From NCBI GenBank assembly GCA_030652315.1, contig JAUSAX010000101.1, positions 1-64,000 of the forward strand: 64,000 nucleotides of DNA. Reading direction: 5' to 3'. The stretch comes from Afipia sp. Its GTDB lineage: Bacteria > Pseudomonadota > Alphaproteobacteria > Rhizobiales > Xanthobacteraceae. Shown one piece after another: positions 1 through 9,782 of the stretch (position 1 is its first letter; every line of letters begins with the position of its first letter). The notes beneath the pieces were generated by a model. The model saw only the letters and a list, made by a program, of their open reading frames with translations. It was not told the DNA's origin and did no database searches. A program made the position numbers and the translations under genes.

Positions 1-1047
1 GAATCGGACGTTGCGCGCATCCATGCGTCGTCAGGAACGACCGGCAAACCAACCGTTGTCGGTTACACCAAGCGCGACATCGAGACCTGGAGCGACGTGG
101 TCGCACGCTCGATCCGCGCCGCAGGTGGACGTGCCGGCATGAAGGTTCATATCGCCTATGGCTATGGGCTGTTTACCGGCGGTCTCGGTGCGCATTACGG
201 CGCGGAGCGTCTGGGTTGCACCGTCATTCCGATTTCGGGCGGCATGACCGAGCGTCAGGTCCAGCTCATCAACGACTTCAAACCTGAAGTCATCATGGTG
301 ACGCCGTCCTACATGCTGGCAATCCTCGATGAATTCAAAAAACAAGGCCTTGATCCGCGAAAGTCGTCGCTACGTATCGGCATCTTCGGCGCGGAGCCCT
401 GGACCAACGCCATGCGCGAGGAGATCGAGGAAGCTTTCGATCTTCACGCTGTCGATATCTATGGACTATCGGAGGTGATGGGTCCGGGCGTCGCCAGCGA
501 GTGCGTCGAGACCAAAGACGGCCTCCACATCTGGGAAGATCATTTCTATCCCGAAGTCATCAATCCCGCGACCGGCGAAGTGCTGCCCGACGGCGAGAAA
601 GGCGAACTGGTCTTCACGTCGCTGACGAAGGAAGCCATGCCCGTGATCCGCTACCGAACACGCGACCTGACACGGTTGCTGCCGGGCACCGCGCGATCGA
701 TGCGGCGCATGGAGAAAGTCACAGGCCGCTCCGACGACATGATGATCGTTCGCGGCGTTAACGTGTTCCCTACTCAGATCGAGGAAAAGCTTCTCACGAT
801 TCACGATCTCTCACTGCACTATCAGCTTGTGCTCACGCGCGACGGCCGCATGGACAACATGGAAATCCAGGTCGAGGCGCGGCCGGAAGCCAGCTTCCCC
901 GCACGCGAGGCTGCGACGAAGCAATTGGTGCAATCGGTGAAAGATACTATCGGCATCACGGCAGTCGTCACCGTTCTCGATCCAGGAAGCATCGAACGCT
1001 CGGTCGGCAAGGCCAAGCGCATCATCGATCGCCGGCCCAAAGCATGA
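1..1047 (+). CDS. paaK: phenylacetate-CoA ligase, 5'-truncated by the window edge
   Basis: Frame is open from base 1 with the AMP-binding motif RIHASSGTTGKPTVVGYT; YGLSEVMGPGVA and the C-terminal AMP-ligase domain follow; located in a paa cluster. Confidence 0.93.
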   Translation, partial: ESDVARIHASSGTTGKPTVVGYTKRDIETWSDVVARSIRAAGGRAGMKVHIAYGYGLFTGGLGAHYGAERLGCTVIPISGGMTERQVQLINDFKPEVIMVTPSYMLAILDEFKKQGLDPRKSSLRIGIFGAEPWTNAMREEIEEAFDLHAVDIYGLSEVMGPGVASECVETKDGLHIWEDHFYPEVINPATGEVLPDGEKGELVFTSLTKEAMPVIRYRTRDLTRLLPGTARSMRRMEKVTGRSDDMMIVRGVNVFPTQIEEKLLTIHDLSLHYQLVLTRDGRMDNMEIQVEARPEASFPAREAATKQLVQSVKDTIGITAVVTVLDPGSIERSVGKAKRIIDRRPKA

Positions 1048-1084
1048 TCCGGAAAAGTGGATACCGGTTTTCCGAAGATCATGC
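1042..1084. repeat. dispersed imperfect palindrome, copy A (gcatgatccggaaaagtggataccggttttccgaagatcatgc)
   Basis: Inverted repeat; related sequences at 7003, 27235 and 44911; contains the paaK stop codon. Confidence 0.8.
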
Positions 1085-1114
1085 TCGCTTAGAGACTAAG
1101 GAATAGAACTTCAT

Positions 1115-1750
1115 ATGGCACGCAGCCGCGCCAACGACTACGACGACAAACGACAGGCGATCCTCGATCGCTCGGCGGAGCTTTTCTCGGCGCACGGCTA
1201 CGACCGCGCCTCGATGAACAAGATCGCCGAAGCCTGCGGGGTGTCGAAGGCGAACCTCTATCACTACTACAAAGACAAAGTGGGACTGCTGTTCGACGTC
1301 ATCCGCTTCCATCTGGAAGAACTTCTGGAGGTGGTTGAAACGGCCGATGATCCTGGCGCACCACCCGAGGCGCGTTTGCGCGGACTGGTCGCGGCTCTGC
1401 TCGAAGCCTACCGGGACGCTGATTCACAGCATAACGTGCAGATCAGCAGTATGCGGTTTCTGCCCCACGAGCGTCAGACCGAGCTTAAAAGGATGGAGCG
1501 CGATCTCGTCACCATCTTTTCATCGGCCGTTGTCGGCGTCGCCCCTCACCTCAAGGGCACCAAGATGCTGACGCCGGTGACCATGTCGCTGTTCGGCATG
1601 GTGAACTGGCATTACCTCTGGTTCAAAAGCACCGGATCGGTCAGCCGCGCCGAATATGCCGATCTCGTAACCAGGCTGATCGTTGACGGCGCTCGCAACG
1701 TGCTCAAGCCTTCACCGAAGCCATCGAAACGCACCGCAGCGGCGGAATAG
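1115..1750 (+). CDS. TetR/AcrR family transcriptional regulator, probably the paa regulator
   Basis: N-terminal HTH (ILDRSAELFSAHGYDRASMNKIAEACGVSKANLYHYYKDKVGLL); between paaK and paaZ. Confidence 0.9.
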   Translation: MARSRANDYDDKRQAILDRSAELFSAHGYDRASMNKIAEACGVSKANLYHYYKDKVGLLFDVIRFHLEELLEVVETADDPGAPPEARLRGLVAALLEAYRDADSQHNVQISSMRFLPHERQTELKRMERDLVTIFSSAVVGVAPHLKGTKMLTPVTMSLFGMVNWHYLWFKSTGSVSRAEYADLVTRLIVDGARNVLKPSPKPSKRTAAAE

Positions 1751-1798
1751 ACTCATTTCTCAACCGGTGCTGCCCGCACCCAACATCGAAGTGATCGC

Positions 1799-3832
1799 AT
1801 GAAACTCGACAGCTACGTCAACGGACAATGGGCCGCACCGGGACGCGACCTCATCGAAGTGCGCAGCGCCGTCACTGGCGATGTGGTCGCAGAGGCAACG
1901 AGCGGCGGGCTGGATATGCACAGCATCCTCGCCTATGCCCGTAATGTGGGCGGCAGAAACCTTCGGCAACTGACGTTTCATCAGCGCGCCGATCTTCTGA
2001 AAAAACTCGCGCAATACCTGACCGAGCGCAAAGACCAGCTATACAAACTGTCATTTCAGACCGGTGCGACGCGCACCGATAACCTGATTGATGTCGATGG
2101 CGGCATCGGCACGCTGTTCGTCTACGCCGGCAAGGGACGCCGCGAGCTTCCGAATTCCACCTTCCTGCTGGACGGTGCGGTCGAGCCGATGGGTAAAGGC
2201 GGCACGTTCGCGGGACAGCATATCGTCACACCGCTGCATGGCGTCGCGGTTCACATCAACGCCTTCAATTTCCCTTGCTGGGGTCTGCTTGAAAAGCTCG
2301 CACCCGCTTTGCTTGCAGGCCTGCCGGTGGTCTCCAAACCTGCAACCGTCACCTCGTACGTTGCGCACGCGCTTGCGCGCATGATCGCAGAGTCCGGCAT
2401 TCTCCCCGAAGGAGCATTCCAGTTCATCGTCGGCAGCACCGGCGACCTGCTCGACCACCTGACCTGCCAGGACGTCGTATCGTTTACGGGCTCCGCCGAT
2501 ACATCTGAAAAGCTTCAGCGGCATCCCGTGATCGCGCGGGAAGCGGTCCGCTTCATCGCCGAGCGGGATTCGCTCAACGCTGCGATCCTCGCGCCGGATG
2601 CCAAGCCCGGCACGCCGGAGTTCGACCTGTTCGTCAAGGAAGTCGCCAAGGAGATGACGGTGAAGGCCGGGCAGAAATGCACGGCGATCCGTCGCGCCCT
2701 TGCCCCCTCAGCGAGCGTCGATGCCGTCATCGAGGCCCTGCGCGAACGGCTTTCAAAGGTGGCTATCGGAAATCCCGAACTGGAAACCGTTCGCATGGGG
2801 CCAGTGGTCGGCCTCGACCAGCGCCGGGATGTCCTTGCCCACGTCAAGACGTTGCGAACGGAATCCCAGATCGTCGCGGGCGATCCTGATAACTTCACTG
2901 TGGAAGGCGCGGACGTCACCCGTGGCGCGTTCCTTCCGCCTCTCCTGCTACATTGTGCCGATCCTATTCGCGCCAATCACGTGCATTCGATCGAAGCCTT
3001 TGGTCCCGTCTGCACCGTGATGGGTTACGGCGACCTCGAGGACGCTATTACACTCACTAATCGCGGCGGCGGCAGTCTGGTCGCATCCGTCTATACCCAC
3101 GATCCGAAGGTCGCGTCTGAGCTTGTGTTCGGCATCGGTAACTTCCATGGCCGCCTCGTGATGATCGATCGCGACTGCGCCAAGGAGCAGACCGGTCACG
3201 GTTCACCCATGCCGCAGATGGTTCATGGCGGTCCCGGCCGCGCGGGTGGTGGCGAGGAATTGGGCGGCGTGCGCAGCGTGCATCATTACATGCAGCGCAC
3301 CGCGCTGCAGGGCTCGCCAGCGATGCTAACCGGCATCACCGGCAGCTGGATGAAGGGTGCGCCCGTTATCGAGAAGGACCGGCATCCGTTCCGGTTTCAC
3401 TTCGAGGATCTGGACATCGGACAAACCTTCTACTCGAAGGAACGCACGATCACGCTTGAGGACATCGAGCATTTTGCCCATTTCACGGGTGACACATTCT
3501 ATGCCCACATGGACGAGGAAGCCACGAAGGGCCATCCGTTCTTCCCCGGCCGTGTTGCACACGGCTATCTTCTCTTATCGTTCGCCGCTGGCCTGTTCGT
3601 TGATCCCGATCCCGGTCCGGTGCTCGCCAACTACGGGCTCGATTCGCTGCGCTTCATCAAGCCGATCCAGCCGGGCGAAACCATCAAGGTCCGGCTTACG
3701 GCAAAGGAAAAGTCACCGCGCAACAAGCAGTATGGAGAAGTTCGCTGGGATGTTGAAATTCTGACCGACAAGGACGAATCTGCGGCAACTTACGAACTTC
3801 TGACCATGAACGCCGTACGGCCTCAGGCTTAA
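1799..3832 (+). CDS. paaZ: bifunctional oxepin-CoA hydrolase / 3-oxo-5,6-dehydrosuberyl-CoA semialdehyde dehydrogenase
   Basis: 677 aa; N-terminal ALDH domain (GQKCTAIRRA) fused to a C-terminal MaoC-like hydratase (DIEHFAHFTGDTFYAHMDEEA). Confidence 0.93.
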   Translation: MKLDSYVNGQWAAPGRDLIEVRSAVTGDVVAEATSGGLDMHSILAYARNVGGRNLRQLTFHQRADLLKKLAQYLTERKDQLYKLSFQTGATRTDNLIDVDGGIGTLFVYAGKGRRELPNSTFLLDGAVEPMGKGGTFAGQHIVTPLHGVAVHINAFNFPCWGLLEKLAPALLAGLPVVSKPATVTSYVAHALARMIAESGILPEGAFQFIVGSTGDLLDHLTCQDVVSFTGSADTSEKLQRHPVIAREAVRFIAERDSLNAAILAPDAKPGTPEFDLFVKEVAKEMTVKAGQKCTAIRRALAPSASVDAVIEALRERLSKVAIGNPELETVRMGPVVGLDQRRDVLAHVKTLRTESQIVAGDPDNFTVEGADVTRGAFLPPLLLHCADPIRANHVHSIEAFGPVCTVMGYGDLEDAITLTNRGGGSLVASVYTHDPKVASELVFGIGNFHGRLVMIDRDCAKEQTGHGSPMPQMVHGGPGRAGGGEELGGVRSVHHYMQRTALQGSPAMLTGITGSWMKGAPVIEKDRHPFRFHFEDLDIGQTFYSKERTITLEDIEHFAHFTGDTFYAHMDEEATKGHPFFPGRVAHGYLLLSFAAGLFVDPDPGPVLANYGLDSLRFIKPIQPGETIKVRLTAKEKSPRNKQYGEVRWDVEILTDKDESAATYELLTMNAVRPQA

Positions 3833-3857
3833 CTAAAACAACAACAGGGAGAGACCG

Positions 3858-4163
3858 ATGATCCTCGTGACAGTGATGTATCCGGCCGGCGAAGCATTCG
3901 ATACCGATTACTATCTCAAGACGCATATGCCGCTGGTGAAGGATCGCTGGGGTCCACTCGGGCTCAAGAGTGCGCAGGCTGTCAAGGGCGTGGCGAAGCC
4001 GGACGGTAGCGCGCCCGATTATCAGATGACCGCGCTGCTGACCTTCGGATCGATGGACGATTTCAAGGCTGCCGGAAAGGCTCACGGCAAGGAAATCTTC
4101 GCCGACGTTGCCAATTTCACCAAGGCTCAGGCCGTGGTGCAGATCAACGACGTCGTCTTCTAG
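3858..4163 (+). CDS. EthD family protein
   Basis: 101 aa; MILVTVMYPAGEAFDTDYYLKTHMPLVKDRWGPLGL is typical of the EthD/YHMPL fold. Confidence 0.85.
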   Translation: MILVTVMYPAGEAFDTDYYLKTHMPLVKDRWGPLGLKSAQAVKGVAKPDGSAPDYQMTALLTFGSMDDFKAAGKAHGKEIFADVANFTKAQAVVQINDVVF

Positions 4164-4179
4164 ACCTCAGGCGGGTCAG

Positions 4180-5457
4180 GTGTCGTCAACGGATCCAACT
4201 CACGCAGATCCTGAAAGTGCACGTCGTTCGGTTTCGGGCGAGGACGTTGCTATTGCGCGCGCCTTCTCGCTCAGGGATCTTCCCGACGCATTCTACGATG
4301 ATCCCTACCCGACTTATCGCGCGCTGCAATCCGCCGATCCGATCCATCGCATGCCGGATGGATCGCTGTTCCTGACGCGTCACGGCGATCTGGAAGCGAT
4401 CTACAAGGATACGACGCGTTTCAGTTCTGACAAGAAAGTCGAATTCGCGCCAAAGTACGGCGCGGATTCGATGCTCTTCCAGCACCACACCACCAGTCTC
4501 GTTTTCAACGATCCGCCACTGCATACCCGCGTGCGCCGGCTGATCGCGGGCGCGCTTAATCCACGCGCTATTGCCGAGATGGAGCCGGGCTTGATCGCAC
4601 TCGTCAACCGGCTGCTCGACGACATGCAGGCGCGCGGCAACGCCGACCTGATCGAGGATTTCGCTTCCGCCATTCCTGTCGAGGTGATCGGAAACCTGCT
4701 CGCCATCCCCCATGAGGATCGCGCGCCGCTACGCGGCTGGTCGCTGGCAATCCTTGGCGCGCTGGAGCCGTTCCTGTCGGAGGAAGTCCAGGCGCGCGGC
4801 GAGCGCGCGGTAGGCGAATTTCTCGATTACCTCCGCCGTCTGGTGGCCGACCGCCGCGCGCGGCCCGGCGATGCAGAGCGTGACGTCCTGACCCGTCTGA
4901 TCGAAGGTGAAGCGGCCAGCGGAGAACGCCTGAGCGAGATCGAGCTTCTGCAAAACTGCATCTTCATCCTGAATGCAGGCCACGAGACGACGACCAACCT
5001 GATCGGTAACGGGCTGGAACTGCTGATACGTTTCCCGCACGAACGACGACGCCTCATTGACGATCCGTCTCTGATCAAAACCGCCATCGAGGAATTCTTG
5101 CGGTTTGAGTCCTCGAACCAGCTCGGAAATCGCCGAGTCATGCAGGACACCGAACTCGGGGGCGTGACGATTCCGCAGGGTGCGCTGATCACACTCTGCA
5201 TCGGCGCGGCGAACCGCGATCCTGAAGTATTCGCACAGCCGGAACGCCTCGACATCGGCCGCTCTCCGAACCGTCACCTTGCTTTCGCATCCGGCGCGCA
5301 TGCCTGCGTCGGCCTGACCCTCGCGCGGCTTGAAGGCCGGATTGCCATTAGCCGGTTTCTCGCCCGCTTCCCGAATTTCGCCGCCAGCGGGCCTGCCCAC
5401 CGGGCTAGGCGCGTGCGCTTTCGCGGCTTCACATCGCTTCCCGTCTCGCTCGCCTAG
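4180..5457 (+). CDS. cytochrome P450
   Basis: I-helix AGHETTTNLIG, EEFLR (ExxR), heme-ligand loop FASGAHACVG; likely GTG start at 4180, just after the EthD stop. Confidence 0.92.
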   Translation: MSSTDPTHADPESARRSVSGEDVAIARAFSLRDLPDAFYDDPYPTYRALQSADPIHRMPDGSLFLTRHGDLEAIYKDTTRFSSDKKVEFAPKYGADSMLFQHHTTSLVFNDPPLHTRVRRLIAGALNPRAIAEMEPGLIALVNRLLDDMQARGNADLIEDFASAIPVEVIGNLLAIPHEDRAPLRGWSLAILGALEPFLSEEVQARGERAVGEFLDYLRRLVADRRARPGDAERDVLTRLIEGEAASGERLSEIELLQNCIFILNAGHETTTNLIGNGLELLIRFPHERRRLIDDPSLIKTAIEEFLRFESSNQLGNRRVMQDTELGGVTIPQGALITLCIGAANRDPEVFAQPERLDIGRSPNRHLAFASGAHACVGLTLARLEGRIAISRFLARFPNFAASGPAHRARRVRFRGFTSLPVSLA

Positions 5458-5478
5458 GCTTCATTCACAGGACATCAC

Positions 5479-5904
5479 ATGCCGACATTCGACAAGGCCG
5501 CCGCTACAACTTTGCTCACATCCGTCTTCGCGCAGTGGGTCCAGGACCTCGACCTGTCGATCGAAAGCGTTAACGGCGACAGCGCCGTGCTGCGCATGCG
5601 TTTTTCCGACAAGCTATGCCGCGACAACGGCGTCGTCTGCGGTCAGGCCTTGATGAGTCTGGCCGACACCGCGATGGTGTTCGCGATCTGCTCCGCGGCC
5701 GGCGAATATTTTCCGATGACCACGGTGGATCAGACAACCCACTTCATGCGTCCCGCCATGCGAGCGGACGTTCTTGCGGAGGCGCGCGTCGTGCGGATGG
5801 GAAAAACCATGGCTTACGGCAGTGTATCACTCCGAACCGACGGGGACGAGCGGCCCGTCGCGATGGCGCAAACGGCCTATGCCCTGCTCCGTAACGGCAA
5901 GTAG
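5479..5904 (+). CDS. paaI: PaaI family thioesterase
   Basis: Hotdog fold (CGQALMSLADTAMVFAICSAAGEYFPMTTVDQTTHFMRPA); paa cluster context. Confidence 0.88.
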   Translation: MPTFDKAAATTLLTSVFAQWVQDLDLSIESVNGDSAVLRMRFSDKLCRDNGVVCGQALMSLADTAMVFAICSAAGEYFPMTTVDQTTHFMRPAMRADVLAEARVVRMGKTMAYGSVSLRTDGDERPVAMAQTAYALLRNGK

Positions 5905-6984
5905 TTACATCTGGTCGTAATCGACCACGACGCGGCTTGAGACCGGATGCGCCTGGCACGTCAGCACGAAGCCGGCCTCAAGCTCCCACGGCTCGAGCGA
6001 ATAGTTCACGTCCATCCGCGTCTCGCCTTCAACGATCTTGGCGCGGCACGTGCTGCACATGCCGCCCTTGCAGGCATACGGAAGGTCCATACCGGCGCGC
6101 AGCGCAGCGTCAAGAATGGCCTCGCCATCGGCAATCGGCACGTCCTTGCGCTTGCCGTCCACGATCAGCGACGCGATCGCCTTGGGCGGCGCTTCCGGCG
6201 CGACCTGAACCTTCGGACGCGGCTTGCCGCCGAACTCCGATACAAAGCGCTCGACGTGGACGTGATCTTTAGGAATTCCGAGATCGATGCAAGTTGCCTC
6301 GATCTCCTCGCTCATGGCGACCGGGCCACAGACGAACACATGATCGACCGCAGCTGCCGGCACCATCGCGCGCAGCAACACCTCGACTTTCTGACGGTCG
6401 AGACGGCCATACAGAATGGGCAGGTCCTGTTCTTCCTGCGACAGCACATGGAATACCGACAGGCGGCCCATGAACCGGTCCTTGAGTTCTTCCAGCGCTT
6501 CGCGGAACAGAATGCCGTTGGTCGCGCGGTTGCCGTAAAACAGGAAAAAGCGGCTGTTGGGTTCGCGCGCAAGAATCCCCCGCGCGATGGACATGATCGG
6601 GGTGATGCCGGAACCCGCGGCGAAGCCGACATGGACCCGCGCTTCGCCGGGAGCATGAGCAACACCGAAACGGCCGGTGGGCGTCATCACGTCCAGTTCG
6701 TCGCCGGATTTCAATTCGTCCAATGCCCAGCTTGAGAATGCGCCGCCATCGACCTTCTTGACCGCGATGCGCAGCTCATGATCGTCGGGGCTTGAGCAGA
6801 TCGAATACGACCGCCGCACCTCCTCGCCGTCCATGGTCGTGCGCAGCGTCAGATACTGGCCCGGCGCAAAGGCATAGTCCTGCGCCAGTTCACCCGGAAT
6901 GGCGAACGTCATCGAGATCGCGTCCGAGGTTTCGCGGCGTAGATCGTCAATGGCGAGACGATGGAATTTTGGAACGTGTGACAT
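5905..6984 (-). CDS. paaE: 1,2-phenylacetyl-CoA epoxidase reductase subunit (FNR domain plus C-terminal 2Fe-2S ferredoxin)
   Basis: RRSYSICSSP, GSGITPIMSI and the ferredoxin cluster CKGGMCSTCRAK. Confidence 0.94.
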   Translation of the reverse strand: MSHVPKFHRLAIDDLRRETSDAISMTFAIPGELAQDYAFAPGQYLTLRTTMDGEEVRRSYSICSSPDDHELRIAVKKVDGGAFSSWALDELKSGDELDVMTPTGRFGVAHAPGEARVHVGFAAGSGITPIMSIARGILAREPNSRFFLFYGNRATNGILFREALEELKDRFMGRLSVFHVLSQEEQDLPILYGRLDRQKVEVLLRAMVPAAAVDHVFVCGPVAMSEEIEATCIDLGIPKDHVHVERFVSEFGGKPRPKVQVAPEAPPKAIASLIVDGKRKDVPIADGEAILDAALRAGMDLPYACKGGMCSTCRAKIVEGETRMDVNYSLEPWELEAGFVLTCQAHPVSSRVVVDYDQM

Positions 6985-7002
6985 GAGTTATAGCTCTATT
7001 CT

Positions 7003-7051
7003 GGGCATGATCTGATCCGAAAACCGGTTCCCATTTTTCGGGATCATGCCC
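7003..7051. repeat. dispersed palindrome, copy B (gggcatgatctgatccgaaaaccggttcccatttttcgggatcatgccc)
   Basis: Inverted repeat similar to copy A; abuts the paaD stop codon (CTAG). Confidence 0.85.
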
Positions 7052-7551
7052 TAGTGGCACTTGAAATAATCGAACGGCTCTCGGCATGCCTTGCAGCGCC
7101 ACAGCGCCTTGCAGGACGTCGAACCGAATTCTGAAAGAACTTCCGTGTTCACCGATCCGCACTGCGGACAGGCGACTTCCTGCTCGCCGAACAGCGCACG
7201 ACGTCCACTGCCCGCCTGCGGCGGCGCGATGCCATACTCTTTCAGTTTCTGGCGGCCCTGCTCGCTCATCCAGTCCGTGGTCCAGGCCGGCGACAGGACC
7301 GTGCGAACCTTCGAATTACGGAAGCCTTCGCGTTCCAGCGCCAGTTCGATTTCCAGCGCGATCATGTTCATCGCAGGACATCCGGAATAGGTCGGCGTGA
7401 TCGCGACTTCGACCGCGCCGTCGATCACGGTCACGTCGCGGAGTACGCCGAGATCGGCGATGGTCAGCACGGGAATTTCCGGGTCAACCACCTGCGCCGC
7501 AGCGTTCCATGCGGTCTGGCGAAGGTCGTGCATGTTGCCGCCGGTTACCAT
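7051..7551 (-). CDS. paaD: 1,2-phenylacetyl-CoA epoxidase subunit PaaD (DUF59 plus Zn-ribbon-like C-terminus)
   Basis: AAQVVDPEIPVLTIADLGVLRDV; C-terminal CPQCGS...CKACREPFDYFKCH; start trimmed from the long ORF to MVTGGNMHDL. Confidence 0.93.
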   Translation of the reverse strand: MVTGGNMHDLRQTAWNAAAQVVDPEIPVLTIADLGVLRDVTVIDGAVEVAITPTYSGCPAMNMIALEIELALEREGFRNSKVRTVLSPAWTTDWMSEQGRQKLKEYGIAPPQAGSGRRALFGEQEVACPQCGSVNTEVLSEFGSTSCKALWRCKACREPFDYFKCH

Positions 7552-8321
7552 GTCGCGTTCGGAAAGGTTCGCTGCATCGATTGCAGTTCGCTGAGCAGAT
7601 GCCCCAGATGTTCGGTATGGTTGCCGGAGCGGCCGCCCTTCTGCATCCAGTCGCTGGCCGGACGCTTCAGCGTCGCCACGCCAAGGACATTTGAGACGGT
7701 CTCTACCCAGCGTCCGCGCAGGCTTTCCGGATCGATGGCGATACCAGACGAAATCAGATCCGCATCGCTCTGGTCGGCATGAAATAATTCGCCAGTAAAG
7801 GCCCACAGATCGTCGATCGCCGTCTGCGCGCGCCGGTGGCTCTCTTCCGTGCCGTCGCCGAGCCGGATCATCCATTCGGAGGTATGCCGCAAATGGTAAG
7901 CGCTTTCCTTCTCGGACTTCGCGGCAATCGCCGCCAGCATCTCATCCTTGGATTTCATCATCGCGCGCCAATACGGATCGGCGAACGCAGAGTAGAAAAA
8001 CTGCCGCACAATGGTGCGCGCAAAATCGCCGTTCGGCTGCTCGACCAAAAGCAAATTGCGGTACTGCCGGACGTCACGCAGGTAAGCGTATTTGTCTTCG
8101 TCGTTGCCCGCGTCTTCGACCTTGGCGGCGTAGGTGTAGAGCTCGCGCGCCTGACCGATCAGGTCGAGGCCCATATTGGCGAGCGCCATGTCCTCTTCCA
8201 TCATCGGGGCGTGACCGCACCATTCAGACACACGGTGCCCGAGGATCAGCGCGTCGTCGGCCCGGCGTAGCGTGTAAAGCACGAGCGGGCTTTCAGTGAC
8301 TTTGATCGATGTAACGGTCAT
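7545..8321 (-). CDS. paaC: 1,2-phenylacetyl-CoA epoxidase subunit PaaC
   Basis: MTVTSIKVTESPLVLYTLRRADDALILGHRVSEWCGHAPMMEEDMALANMGLDLIGQAREL; ORF residues upstream of this come from an intergenic repeat. Confidence 0.94.
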   Translation of the reverse strand: MTVTSIKVTESPLVLYTLRRADDALILGHRVSEWCGHAPMMEEDMALANMGLDLIGQARELYTYAAKVEDAGNDEDKYAYLRDVRQYRNLLLVEQPNGDFARTIVRQFFYSAFADPYWRAMMKSKDEMLAAIAAKSEKESAYHLRHTSEWMIRLGDGTEESHRRAQTAIDDLWAFTGELFHADQSDADLISSGIAIDPESLRGRWVETVSNVLGVATLKRPASDWMQKGGRSGNHTEHLGHLLSELQSMQRTFPNATW

Positions 8322-8357
8322 AGGCGAAACCTTGTTTTCGCAACTTGATTTAGCGTT

Positions 8358-8446
8358 CGTCATGCCCGCACTTGTTGCGGGCATCCACGTCTTACTGCCA
8401 TTTTCGAAACAGGCGTGGATGGCCGGGCTTGTCCCGGCCATGACGA
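8358..8446. repeat. paired palindromic intergenic repeat (cgtcatgcccgcacttgttgcgggcatccacg ... cgtggatggccgggcttgtcccggccatgacg)
   Basis: Two internally palindromic units that are imperfect reverse complements of each other; gives the familiar spurious MAGTSPAIHA/MPATSAGMT peptide. Confidence 0.88.
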
Positions 8447-8450
8447 TAAA

Positions 8451-8738
8451 TCACATATGTCCGACTTCGTCAGGCACGTCGTAGAACGTCGGATGGCGAT
8501 AGATCTTCGACATCGCCGGCTCGAACATCATGCCCTTTTCGGACGGATCGGACGCGATGATCGCGTTCGACGGCACGATCCAGATCGACAGCCCCTCACC
8601 GCGCCGCGTGTAGATATCGCGTGCGGCTTGAAGCGCCAGCGTCGCATCGGCCGCGTGCAGCGAACCGACATGCTTGTGGGCGAGGCCGTTACGGCTGCGG
8701 ATGAAGACTTCCCAAAGCTGTGTGTTCTGAGTGGTCAT
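8451..8738 (-). CDS. paaB: 1,2-phenylacetyl-CoA epoxidase subunit PaaB
   Basis: 95 aa; WEVFIRSRNGLAHKHVGSLHAADATLALQAARDIYTRRGEG. Confidence 0.94.
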   Translation of the reverse strand: MTTQNTQLWEVFIRSRNGLAHKHVGSLHAADATLALQAARDIYTRRGEGLSIWIVPSNAIIASDPSEKGMMFEPAMSKIYRHPTFYDVPDEVGHM

Positions 8739-8747
8739 GACAGCCTC

Positions 8748-9746
8748 CTAAGCTGCAACCGCAGCAGTGCTGCGGCGCGCCTGTTGCTTCTCGGCATAAG
8801 CGGCCGCGGCTTCACGCACCCACGCGCCTTCATCGTGAGCCTTGCGGCGCGCGGTGATGCGATCGCGGTTGCACGGGCCGTTGCCCGAGAGCACCTGCTT
8901 GAATTCATCCCAGTCGATCGCGCCGTATTCCCAATGGCCGGTCGCCTCGTTCCACTTCAGGTCGGCGTCCGGAATCGTGAGACCGAGATAGTGGGCTTGC
9001 GGCACGGTCGCATCGATGAACTTCTGGCGCAGGTCGTCATTTGAGAAGCGCTTGATCTTCCACTGCGTCGACTGATCGCTGTGCTGGCTGAGCTGATCCG
9101 GTGGACCGAACATCATCAGGCAAGGCCACCACCAGCGATCCAGCGCATTCTGCGCCATCGCCTTCTGGTCTTCGGTGCCGCGCGACAGCGTCAGCATGAT
9201 CTCGTAGCCCTGACGCTGATGGAATGACTCCTCCTTGCAGACGCGGATCATCGCGCGCGCATAGGGTCCGTAGGAACAACGGCACAGCGGAATTTGGTTC
9301 ATGATGGCCGCGCCATCGACCAGCCAGCCGATCGCGCCGATATCGGCCCAGGTCGGCGTCGGATAATTGAAGATCGAGGAATACTTCGCCTTCCCGCTCA
9401 GCATCGCATCGACAAGTTCTTCGCGCGACGAGCCAAGCGTTTCAGCCGCCGCATAGAGATAAAGCCCGTGACCGCACTCGTCCTGAACCTTGGCCAGCAG
9501 CGCGGCCTTGCGGCGGAGCGTCGGCGCACGGGTGATCCAGTTGCCTTCAGGCAGCATGCCTACAATTTCGGAATGGGCGTGCTGGGAAATCTGCCGTGTC
9601 AGCGTCTTGCGATACGCGGCAGGCATCCAGTCGTTCGCCTCGATGCGATCATCGGCATCGATGCGCGCCTGGAAATGCGCCGCGCGCTCCGCGTCCTCGA
9701 CATGAACGACTTCGGCTTCAGATGTATTGAGTGCCTGCGTGTACAT
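8748..9746 (-). CDS. paaA: 1,2-phenylacetyl-CoA epoxidase catalytic subunit PaaA
   Basis: di-iron carboxylate protein ([43 protein letters not shown]); start at [10 protein letters not shown] with GGAGG upstream. Confidence 0.95.
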   Translation of the reverse strand: MYTQALNTSEAEVVHVEDAERAAHFQARIDADDRIEANDWMPAAYRKTLTRQISQHAHSEIVGMLPEGNWITRAPTLRRKAALLAKVQDECGHGLYLYAAAETLGSSREELVDAMLSGKAKYSSIFNYPTPTWADIGAIGWLVDGAAIMNQIPLCRCSYGPYARAMIRVCKEESFHQRQGYEIMLTLSRGTEDQKAMAQNALDRWWWPCLMMFGPPDQLSQHSDQSTQWKIKRFSNDDLRQKFIDATVPQAHYLGLTIPDADLKWNEATGHWEYGAIDWDEFKQVLSGNGPCNRDRITARRKAHDEGAWVREAAAAYAEKQQARRSTAAVAA

Positions 9747-9782
9747 CGCCGTTTCCTCCCGGGAGACGCCGATAAACATATA

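Noticed and set aside
5947-6735. 262-aa + strand ORF opposite paaE
   Set aside because: Antisense to a gene with intact FNR and ferredoxin motifs; low-information translation
8322-8441. N-terminal extension of PaaC (MAGTSPAIHACFENGSKTWMPATSAGMTN...)
   Set aside because: Peptide is the translation of a dispersed intergenic repeat; real start is MTVTSIKV at 8321
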